From the NCBI RefSeq assembly GCF_003597395.2, contig NC_133770.1:18404969-18468968 (forward strand): a stretch of 64,000 bases of DNA, given 5' to 3'. Shown piece after piece: positions 55,444 to 64,000 of this stretch; position 1 is the first letter of the stretch; each line of letters begins with the position of its first letter. This stretch comes from Chelonoidis abingdonii (lineage: Eukaryota > Chordata > Testudines > Testudinidae). A program made the translations under genes and the position numbers. The notes under the pieces were generated by a model that saw nothing but the letters and a program-made list of their open reading frames with translations, ran no database searches and was not told where the DNA came from.

Positions 55444-56222
55444 TAAGACAGTAACAGAAAATGCAGCAAGAGACAAAGTGTGAAATGCCTTTTTTGTTTC
55501 AGTTTTCACCAAAACAGTTAGCAGTGACGGGACAATTAACATAGTGAACATCAATGTAACTGGGGTGGGATCTGAGGCTCAGAGAGGAGAATAACAAGTT
55601 AAGAATTACTTACACAGATTAGACATCTTCAGGTCAGGAAGGCCTGATGAAGTACATACTAGAATACTTAAGGAACTGGCTGAAGAGATCACCGAGAACT
55701 CATGGAGGATGGGAGAGATCCCAGGGGACTGGAAAAGGGCAAATATAGTGCCTATCTATAGAATGGAGGAAAAGGACAATCCAGGGAATTATAGAACAGT
55801 AGACTGAGCTTTGGTACTCAGAAAGATAATAGAGCAAATAATCAAACAATTTGTGAGCACCTAGAAGAAAATAAGGTGATAAGTAACAGCCAACATGGAT
55901 TTGTCAAGAACAAATCATGTCAAACCAGCCTAATATCCCTCTTTGACAGGGCAACAAGCCTGGTGGATAGGAAAGAAGCAATAAGTGTCATGTATCTCGA
56001 CTTTATAAAGGCTTCTGATACTGTCTCACATGACCTTCTCATAAACAAATGAAATATAGCCTATTATAAGATGGATGCACAGCTAATTGGAAAAGCATAC
56101 TCAAAGTAGTTCTAGACAGTTCACAATCAAGCTGGAAAGGCATATTGAGTGGGGTCCCACAGGGTTCTGTCGTGGGTCTGGTTCTTTTCAATATCTTCAT
56201 CAATGATTTGGATAATGGCACA

Positions 56223-56388
56223 CAGCGCCGGCTCTAGGCACCGGAAAACCAAGCACGTGCTTGGGGAGGCACAATTTCAGGGGCAGCATTCTAGACACCA
56301 TTTTTTTTTTTTTTGCTTCTGCAGTTGTGCTCCCAGGTTGTTGTTGTTTTTTTCGCTTGGGGCGGCAAAAAACCTAGAGCCAGCTTTG
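56223..56388. mobile_element. hAT MITE nested in CR1
   Basis: 166 bp with TIRs 'cagcgccggctctagg' and 'cctagagccagctttg' and TSD 'atggcaca' / 'atggcata' (56215-56222, 56389-56396; 7 of 8). It belongs to the 480-1707 terminal family and contains a T-homopolymer at about 56301-56314. Confidence 0.85.
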
Positions 56389-57139
56389 ATGGCATAGGGA
56401 GTACATGTGAAGTTTGAGGATGATTCCAAACTTGGAGGGCTTGCAAGTGCTTTGGAGGACAGGATTAGAATTTAAAATGATCTTGACAAACTGGAGAAAT
56501 GGTCTGAAATAGGATGAAATTCAGTAAGGACAAATTCGAAGCATTATACTAAGGAAGGAATAATCAATTGCACACTTGCAAAATGTGAAAGGACTGCACA
56601 GGAAGAAGTACTGCAGAAAAGGATCTGGGGTTATAATGGATCAGAAACTAAATATGAGTCAACAGTGTAATAATGTTGCTCTCCCCACCTCCAAAAGTGA
56701 ACATCATTCTGGGATGTATTAGCAGCAGTGTTGTAAGTAAGTAATTCTTCCACGCTAGCCAGCACTAAGGTCTCAACTGGAGTATGGTGTCCAATTCTGG
56801 GCCCAACGTTTTGGGAAAGATGTGGACAAATTGGAGAAAGTCCAGAGGAGAGCTACAAACATGATTAAAATTCTAGAAAACATGACCTGTCAGGAAAGTT
56901 TGAAAAAACTGGGTTTGCTTAGTCTAGAGAAGAGAAGATTGAGGAGAAACATGATTCCAGCCTTCAAAGTTGTTATAAAGAGAGGCATCATAAATTATTC
57001 GCCTTAGCCACTGAGGACAGGACAAGAAGCAATGGGCTCACTTTGCCGCAAGGGAGATTTAGAATAGACATTAGGAAAAGCTTCCTAATTGTCAAGGTAA
57101 ATAAGCACTGGAACAAATTACCTAGGGAGATTGGGGATA

Positions 57140-57246
57140 GAGCCCTGCAAGAATACAAAATTTGTATCCGCATCTGATACGCGATTCACGAACATGGATG
57201 CCGACATATGTGGCTATAAACAAAGAGCTGCAGATTTGTAGGGCTC
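57140..57246. mobile_element. Small TA-flanked MITE nested in CR1
   Basis: 107 bp with inverted ends 'gagccctgcaagaata' and 'gcagatttgtagggctc', flanked by TA (57138-57139, 57247-57248), as for Tc1/Mariner-type MITEs. It interrupts the conserved CR1 phrase coding for the LP-type block before 'gtggaatccc'. Confidence 0.75.
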
Positions 57247-57319
57247 TAGCTGTGGAATCCCTTTCATTGGAGGTTTTTAAGAAAGGGCTACACAAACATC
57301 TGTCAGGGATGGTCTAGTT

Positions 57320-57653
57320 CAGGGATCGGCAAATTTTGCCCTGTGGCCCACCAGGGTAAGCGCCCTGGTGGGCCAGGCCGGTTTGTTTACTTGACGTGTC
57401 TGCAAGTTCAGCCGATTGTGGCTCCCACTGGCCACGGTTCGCTGTCTCAGGCCAATGGGGGCTGCAGGAAGTGATGCGGGCCGAGGGATGTGCTGGTCTT
57501 GCTTCCCGCAGCCCCCATTGGCCTGGGACAGCGAACCATGGCCAGTGGGAGCCATGATCAGCTGAACCTGCGGATGCTGCAAATAAACAAACCATCCCGG
57601 CCCGCCAGGAGGCTTACCCTGGTGGGCCATGGGCCAAAGGTTGCCAATCCCTG
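57320..57653. mobile_element. Palindromic hAT (Charlie-type) MITE nested in CR1
   Basis: TIRs 'cagggatcggcaaat' and 'ggttgccaatccctg' with a perfect 8-bp TSD 'gtctagtt' (57312-57319, 57654-57661). Most of the 334 bp folds back: 'ggctcccactggccac' pairs with 'ggccagtgggagcc', and 'ccaatgggggctgc' with 'gcagcccccattgg'. Frames at 57314-57630 are shadows. Confidence 0.92.
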
Positions 57654-57748
57654 GTCTAGTTAATATTTAGCCCTGCCATGAGTGCAGGGACTGGAGTAGA
57701 AGAGTAGAAGTAGAAGTCCCTTCCAGTCCTACATTTCTATGATTCTGT

Positions 57749-58832
57749 AATTCCTCTCTGTACCCATCTAATATTAATTTCTATCTGGGGTGATTGAGTA
57801 GGTGACAAAAAATAATTGGCAAATTCTGCACTGGTATAAGTAGACCCAATCTTAAAAACACTTATGCACGTGTTTAACATTAAGCATGTGATTTGTTCCA
57901 CTGAAGTCAATGAGATGTAAGTAGTGCATCTCAGTGAGCTGTTCACCAGATAGAAAACTTCTGCCAAGAACTGCACCACCAGGATACTGGGAAATGAAAT
58001 GTATCACTCACACAAATAGCTCATGGAGTCTTCAAAACATAAACTACCAGATCACTGCCAAGGGATTTTATTTGAGATGTGTAATACTTTAGGGCATATG
58101 CACACCAAATGATCTTGGGACCCAACTTGTCTGTTAAGGAAAGATTTAAATGAGAGATGGCAAAGACCTGCAATAGTAGGTCATCCAATCTGTCTACCTT
58201 GCCAGTTCCAGGATTGTTCCTTGGAGTACAATTTTCTTGTGCTTTGTATTATCTATGACTAAGAGGGAGAGATCAGAAGAGAAAGAACATGCAGTTTTAA
58301 ACCCAGCTCTGGATCCGTACAAATTAGCACTGGACAATTAAGTGATTTTTAGTTCCTCATTTTGTATGATCAGGACTTGGGAATCAGGTCTCATATTTGA
58401 CATTTGTTTCTTTATAAAAGTTTTTCTCAGCAATGGCTGTGAGCTGGATGACAGTTGTGTTATAAATTCAGCAAAAAAATTAATAGAATGTGAAAATTTT
58501 TAGTTTTCATTGATTTACTTCCCACTCCACTAACTTTTTCAGCTTTTTCATTGAAAAGGTGAAAAAACTTCAGCTGGTGTGCTTTTAAATTCATTCCATC
58601 TCAGGTTCTTCCTATCCACTAACATTTCAACCTATTAATTTGAATGACACAAAATGGAGATAATCTTACTTCTTTTCTCCCACCTCTTTTCTGTCTTATC
58701 TACTAATGCCCTAATTCAGGGGCTCAACCATGCACTTATGCATATGTTTAAATCCATCCCTATCTAGAACAGCACTTAAGCACATTCTTAGCTGTTGTCC
58801 TCAATAGAGCTGCTTTCGGGAATTGAGAACTC
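57749..58832. other. Unassigned sequence
   Basis: About 1.1 kb. 58450-58600 is AT-rich and may be a decayed foldback transposon. A palindromic-family core 'cactgaagtcaatgag' is near 57899. No exon seen. Confidence 0.45.
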
Positions 58833-58945
58833 AGACTGTAAGCTATTTGAAACAGGGGCTGTCCTTTCCTAGGTGTAGGAATAGCACCTACCACAATGGA
58901 AGTTGCAGTCTCTGTGGTGGTCTCTAGGTGTTATTGGAATATAGT
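58833..58945 (+). mobile_element. L2 LINE 3' end
   Basis: 'agactgtaagctatttgaaa', 'caggggctgtcctttcct' and 'agcacctaccacaatgg' follow the conserved L2 3' end order. No terminal repeat tract is left. Confidence 0.65.
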
Positions 58946-59024
58946 GCTAAGGAGAAAGTTATAACACAATTTCAGATGGATTGGTCAATATCCATGCTGT
59001 ATAAATTCATTGCCTCCATTGTTA

Positions 59025-59455
59025 TTAGAATCACAGAAGATTAGAATTGGAAGAGACCTCAGGAAGTCATCTAGTCCAATCCTCTGCTCAAAGCAGGACC
59101 AACATCAACTAAATCATCTCAGTCAGGGCTTTGTCAAACTGGACCTTAAAAACCTCTAAGGATGGAGATTCCACCACCTTTGTAGGTAACCCATTCCAGT
59201 GCTTCACCACCCTCCTAGTGAAATAGTGTTTCCTAATATCCAACCTAGACCTCCTCCACTGCAACTTGAGACCATTGTTTCTTGTTCTGTCATCTGCCAC
59301 CACTGAGAACAGCCTAGCTCCAGCCTCTTTGAAACTCCACTTCAGATAGTTGAAGGCTGCTATCATATCCCCGCTCACTCTTCTCTTCTACAGACTAAAT
59401 AACCCCAGTTCCCTCAGCCTCTCCTCGTAGTATTCATCTAATCCTTCAGGAGAGT
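59025..59455 (-). mobile_element. CR1 LINE 3' end, well preserved
   Basis: The minus-strand frame 59109-59378 (89 codons) covers the ORF2 C-terminus, with MSGDMIAAFNYLKWSF, RSRLDIRKHYFTRR, VVKHWNGLP and SLEVFKVQFDKAL. These are all standard CR1 C-terminal blocks. The 3' UTR follows to about 59025 ('tcacagaagattagaattgg', 'ctcaggaagtcatctagtcc'). It is 5'-truncated near 59455. It is the least mutated CR1 piece in the window. Confidence 0.92.
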
Positions 59456-60372
59456 AAACCTGATTCATTTTTCACTTTTGGGGTATTGTATTTATTTTTA
59501 TTATATTACTGCTACTAAAAACAACAACAAAACTCAATCTGCAATTCATCCTTATTGGAGTTAATACAATACGTGTTGAAAAATGTTAAATCTGACTAGA
59601 CCTGTGAGTTAATTTGGGAGATTAATGTCTTGAAGTGTGAAAGTCTGAGAAACTAGCCATTGAAATCTGGAGTTTCTTTCAGAGGAAAAACAAAACATGT
59701 CCTCCCACCACCACCCCGTAGGGTGACCAGACAGCAAGTATGAAAAACCAGGACAAGAGTAGGAAGTAATAAGTGTCTATATAAGAAAAAGCCCCAAAAA
59801 TCAGGACATCTGGTCACCTCATTCCCCCTCCAAACATTAGATAAAAAAATCCTAATTTTTAAAAAATACAATAGTAAAACCAAAGTGCTGCAGTGTAATC
59901 AGAGCATGTTAAAAGGGGTTAATGATATTCAGGAAAGTTGCCAGGTGAGGGACTATTAGCATTTTCCCTTTCCCTGAATAAGTAAAGAGACTAGATACCC
60001 TGGCTCTTCCAAATGAGACAGGGTTTCCAATGGCAGTAGCTGTGAATAAGAATCATTGCCTTTATGTAGGATCATACGCACACAAGATGCTTTACAAAAT
60101 AAGACAAGGGATAATGTTTTCAAAAGTGAAGTAGGAACTTAAAAACCAAAGTCCTATTGACTTTCAGTGTGAGACTATTTTTAAGTGCCTAAGTTGCATT
60201 TGAAAATGGGGCCTAAGCGCCTTAGTTACTTAGAGATGCTTTTGAAAATTTTCTCCCATATTCCTGCCACACCAAATCTTGCAATCTAATTTAACCCAGG
60301 GCAACAGGGACAGGGAAAGTGGGGAGAAGACATGGGCGATGTTGGTATAAGGAGGTTTTATGAAAGAAAGGG
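59456..60372. other. Mostly unassigned sequence
   Basis: Contains the MITE at 59721-59820. Otherwise no recognised feature; an old SINE-like fragment near 60055-60120 is too weak to name. Confidence 0.45.
59721..59820. mobile_element. Tc1/Mariner-like MITE
   Basis: 'gggtgaccagacagcaagta' at the left, 'aggacatctggtcacctc' at the right, TA on the left flank (59719-59720). It is homologous to 12504-12623. Confidence 0.78.
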
Positions 60373-60380
60373 GATTTTAT

Positions 60381-60758
60381 GTGTAGGCGTCAACTTTGTG
60401 ATTTGCTGAGGGGTGCTTGACCCCCTCACTCTGCCCCAGGCCCCACCCCCACTCCATCTCTTCCTCCAAGGCCCTATCCCGCCTCTTCCTGCCCCGCTTC
60501 ACCCCCTGCCCTGGGTGCACCCTGCCCTTGCTCCACCCCTCCCCTTCCAGTGCCTCCTGCATGCCACTGAACAGCTGATCGCTGCAGGTGGGAGGCGCTG
60601 GGAGGAGGGGAGAGCTGAAGGGCGGGGTCTGCCAGTGGGCAGGAGGCACTGGGGGGACAGGGAGGAGCTGATCAGCAGGATCGCCAGTGGGCGCTGAGCA
60701 CCCACTATTTTTTCCCATGGGTGCTCCAGCCCCAGAGCATCCATGGAGTCAGCCCCAT
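60381..60758. mobile_element. hAT MITE, 'taggcgcc' family, copy 2
   Basis: Ends 'gtgtaggcgtcaac' and 'ggagtcagccccat'; TSD 'gattttat' / 'gattttaa' (60373-60380, 60759-60766), 7 of 8. The interior is inverted relative to the 17.16-kb copy: the 'gctgagcacccactat' block is at the right end here. Polypyrimidine left half, polypurine right half. Confidence 0.83.
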
Positions 60759-60766
60759 GATTTTAA

Positions 60767-62694
60767 GAGGCATTTGAAAACCACAGAGGAAGAGTGCTTG
60801 CCAAGGCAGCAGGTTGTCTCAAACACATGGGCAACATGAAAGAGAGTTCACCAAAGATGAGCGTGTGAAAAGAAAGCTACAGAGAGAAGAGGTGGGAGAA
60901 GCCTGGAGGCAAGAGTCTAAGTAAGAATAAATAGGGCATAATGTAAGCAGAGGGAAGACTATGCAGGACCTTCAATGTCAAGGTAAAGGGTTTGAACCTG
61001 ATGCAGTAAGAGACCATGCTGGATTCCAGCCTGTGCTGCACAACTACAACATAAAGGGACTTCAGTGGTCACTGAGCACTGGGTCAAGGTCAGTCAGTGG
61101 GCTAAGCCTCCCCAAACCTCACACTGCTGGGGGAGGGGGCAGTGGTGGATCTGGGGCCCCCTGAAAAATCTCACACACACCCCCCTGCCCAAGCCCTGGG
61201 GCTGGCTGAGCTCTTGCTCCCCACCGTGCACCCACAGGCTCCCCCCGGCCCCCGTGGCCCTGACCGAACTTTCAGCCTCCCCCTCTGCCCTGGCCAGGGC
61301 CACTTGGGGAAGGGGGGCTGAGAGCAGCGAGTGGGGGCAGGGCCTCCCCAAGTTGACACTTCTCCTGCCACCCATGCTTCCCCTTCTCAAAGTCCTGTCA
61401 TAGAAGCATGGATGTGGTCAGAGTCCACAGCCTGCAGAGTAGCCTGGGTAAAGCTGCTGTGAATGAGAGCAGCCCAGAGGGCAATGTAGGATGTATTGAA
61501 AAGAGCTGTCATAAAATCTTCAAGCCACTTAATTACCATCTTTTTATAAAATCAAGAACTCTGTGAATTACAGCACAAATAATCCACAAGTAAGTCTGCC
61601 TTTTCTGTGGTTTGATGGAACAAGTGGAAGAAATCCTCAAAACTGATTATTTTGGTAGCAGGAGGACTAAGAGCTCATGTCCCAGCTGTTCTGTCATGAG
61701 ACAATGAACTTACTGTGAAATATGAAAGTGCCATTTCAGGCCAGACTGAATTAGTGAACCAATTGCAGCTATTAGCGAAACCTAGAGCACAGTCAAATGC
61801 AGTTATCCTATGGAAATGAACATGCCGGCATATAAAGAGAAGAGAAAGCAGGTACATTTGGCATATCTGATTTCTAATAGCTTTGGAACTGCTTTTTTCA
61901 AAACTTGGATGCTTATTGAATGAGAACAGAAATCCTTTATAAAAATAAATAAGAAATAACTTAAAGATCTTAAATCATTACTTGGGAAATCTGTCTCTTG
62001 GGGTAGTTAGCTGCACAATAAGGCCTTGTGTGTCAAGGCTATTCCCCGACCCCCTGCCCTCCTCCAGCCAATATCATATATGGAATCACAGTTCTTCCTA
62101 AATAGGAGATATTTAGAAAACAAAGCTACCACTACAGATACAAAGAGGTTTCCACATAGCTTGAGTTCCCACTTTATCTGCTTCGTTTTCCAAGGACCAC
62201 ATTCTACCTGGTACTCTACACAGAGACACCTAGTGGGTAAGTAATATAGTAAAAGCAAACATATCACTACCGTCCTCTGGTATCCCCCTGTAGAGCCTAG
62301 GAGGCCAGAGAGTGAGACCTTTGCACCTCCTTGGTGCTAGGGAAGTGGGTCCAGCTCTGACTCAGAATATGCTGGAAAGGAAGGACTGTTGAGCTTGGGG
62401 TGGAAGAATGGCTTTTGCAGATCTAGTGGCTGGAATCTCCTTCACCAAGAGAAATTAGAAGGTAGTTCCCTCTATTCCAGCTCAAGAGCTATGGCCACAT
62501 GCACATAGACATCACCATCATCCCTGGAACCTTCCAGCAGCTCCCCACTGAGGAACACAGCCATGGGGCAGGTCTTGGGGCCTTACCTATTAACTTATTA
62601 TGTTATTAAAACTGAAAGAGTTTTTTTAATCTAAATGTCCATTTCCTTATTTATGCCACTTGTTTCTTTGTTTGAATTTCTCACAATATGGACA
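60767..62694. other. Unassigned sequence with a GC-rich block
   Basis: 60767-61080 and 61400-62690 show no named repeat. 61085-61400 is GC-rich and C-rich ('ggatctggggccccctg') and may be a degraded relative of the neighbouring hAT copies. The overlapping frames there (61065-61403 and the complement) are not proteins. Confidence 0.45.
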
Positions 62695-62702
62695 ATGAAA
62701 AT

Positions 62703-63135
62703 TACAGGCGCTGGCTTCCTCCAGGCCCAGGGGGTGCTACACCTCCCAGCTCTGCCCCAGGCCCCTCCCCCACCCAACCCTAACCCCCAAGCTTCCAGCC
62801 CTGTTCCGCCTCTTCCCGCTTCTGCTCTGCCTCAGGCCCTGTCCCCACCCACCCTTCTCTCAAGCTTCCACCCATGCCCCACCTCTTCCTTCCCTGGCCT
62901 CACCTCTGCCCAGTTCCACCTCCTCCTCTGAGTGTGTCCTATCCTCACTCCTCCCCTTCCCCTCCCCCCCAGCACCTCCTGCACATCGCAGAACAGCTGA
63001 TTGCGGAGGGCAGGAGGCACTGGGAGCAAGGGGGAGGAGTTGATTGGTGGGGCCACCAGAGGATGTGAGGCGCTTGGGGTGAGGGGAGAGCTGGCTGCTG
63101 GTCGTTGCTAAGTACCCACAGAGTCAACACCTATG
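62703..63135. mobile_element. hAT MITE, 'taggcgcc' family, copy 3
   Basis: Ends 'tacaggcgctggcttcc' and 'gagtcaacacctatg' with a perfect 8-bp TSD 'atgaaaat' (62695-62702, 63136-63143). The polypyrimidine tract 62740-62990 pairs with the purine-rich right part. Same orientation as copy 2. Confidence 0.87.
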
Positions 63136-63143
63136 ATGAAAAT

Positions 63144-64000
63144 AGATTAATCAGTTTGTTTTTAGTCCATTTCACTTTCAGGTTCTCATATATTATTAGC
63201 AGTGCTGCAACAACTGGGTTGGGAGGATGGCAAGGGAATCTTAATTGATTTACAAGAGCTATTCCCATTGGATTAAAAAAAGCATGGAAATAGTCTCAGG
63301 TTAGCATATTAAAAAAAAACAAACTAATTTTTTCATTCAAATTTGACTTTACTGTCTCTTTAACATATGGAAGAAAGTCAGTGAAGCTCAAAAAAACAAA
63401 TAATTCCACAGAGTTTGCCCATCCCTTGTACAATACAACAACATGATAAATTTATAAGCATGTTAACTAACTGCTGGGAAACATATCAAGGAAACACCCA
63501 ACCGTCTAAAGTGAAGAGAAATCTCAATAGCTCAGGTTAACTGAATTAGATACCAAAGGCCTCTAGTGGACACTGTGAAAGAAGAAATATTACCAACTTT
63601 TGTGCTTAATGATATAGCAGATTTCTGATCTGTCATAATATCATAATGAATCAAGTGATCATTAATACTTCCAAGGCTGAAGGATTAATTTAACTGGCAA
63701 GCTTAACAGAATGCCAATTAACTTCTTGGTGAATGTTTTCTTCGGGTTTCATATCTGTGTGTTTGCAACCCAACTTTTTCTTGAGCTTGCAGTTCTCATC
63801 CAAGACTGCTCAGTTTCACCTAGATTGGATTTATAAATTTTAAGGCCGGAAAGGTGAGGTAATCCTGAGCTGGAGTGCTGATGAGAAGCGCAGTTAGAAA
63901 ACTAACTGAAATACATTCCTCATGGATTGTATTTTCTAAATGGACAACCAACCTAATTCTCAATTACTGAGGGACAATCTCCACTGATTGTTGTATTTTG
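63144..64000. other. Unassigned AT-rich DNA
   Basis: No repeat family, exon or RNA gene recognised up to the window edge. Confidence 0.5.

Larger units (their letters stand above)
55455..57748 (+). mobile_element. CR1 LINE with three nested DNA transposons
   Basis: Collinear with CR1 ORF2 from the endonuclease-RT linker to the 3' end: 'atttttgtttcagttttcac'-like start, RT phrases NSWRMGEIPGDWKRANI and DFIKASDTVSHDLL (a degenerate catalytic-block neighbourhood near 55990-56040), thumb (56822-57007: LEKVQRRATNMIKILENM), and the terminal 'ccttccagtcctac' and 'tttctatgattctg'. It is interrupted at 56223, 57140 and 57320 by elements with clean TSDs. Frameshifts and stops make it inactive. Confidence 0.88.

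Overview
This window is vertebrate nuclear DNA, almost certainly from a turtle (Testudines, probably Cryptodira). It is non-coding apart from one candidate exon. I judge this from the repeat content: many CR1 LINE fragments, a tRNA-headed SINE with a CR1-type tail (the turtle Pol III/Cry SINE design), and a Neptune-type Penelope-like element (PLE). Two foldback repeats built on arms like its ends are also present, along with ancient MIR and L2 remnants and many short non-autonomous hAT and Tc1/Mariner-like elements. There is no bacterial, plasmid, phage or CRISPR content. Nearly every ORF over 60 codons is a chance frame or a shadow of a decayed repeat.

Layout. 0-7.2 kb: CR1 fragments (one split by a 1.23-kb hAT element with a perfect 8-bp target-site duplication, TSD), then a solo LTR with a 4-bp TSD. 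8.7-17.6 kb: L2 3' end, palindromic hAT, a rare L1/Tx1-like LINE fragment, a hAT with a Mariner MITE inside it, a palindromic MITE, two solo LTRs and another hAT. 18.6-23.3 kb: quiet DNA holding short foldback elements, plus a segment at about 19.0-19.74 kb that recurs at about 22.23-23.10 kb as an indel-riddled second copy. 23.9-28.1 kb: a CR1 interrupted by a 2.3-kb Neptune PLE. 29.9-32.1 kb: GC-rich DNA with hAT, Cry-type SINE, Mariner MITE and MIR. 35.53-35.61 kb: the best candidate protein-coding exon. 35.9-39.2 kb: CR1 and MIR. 42.8-47.7 kb: PLE end, L2-type LINE, hAT remnants, a CpG-rich block and an 890-bp solo LTR. 48.7-54.1 kb: MIRs, a second palindromic MITE, and a MIR split by a composite element with several tRNA-like modules. 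55.0-57.8 kb: a CR1 carrying three separate DNA-transposon insertions. 58.8-63.1 kb: L2 and CR1 tails, a MITE and two hAT copies.

The simplest reading is a large intron or intergenic region. If the exon at 35.5 kb is real, the host gene runs on the + strand; I could not name it. The points most worth following are the noisy duplicate (probably an assembly or gap-fill error), the exon, the nested-insertion chronology, and two groups of short palindromic elements that I cannot assign to a named family. Repeat calls come from reading termini, TSDs and remembered family features; no database search was possible.
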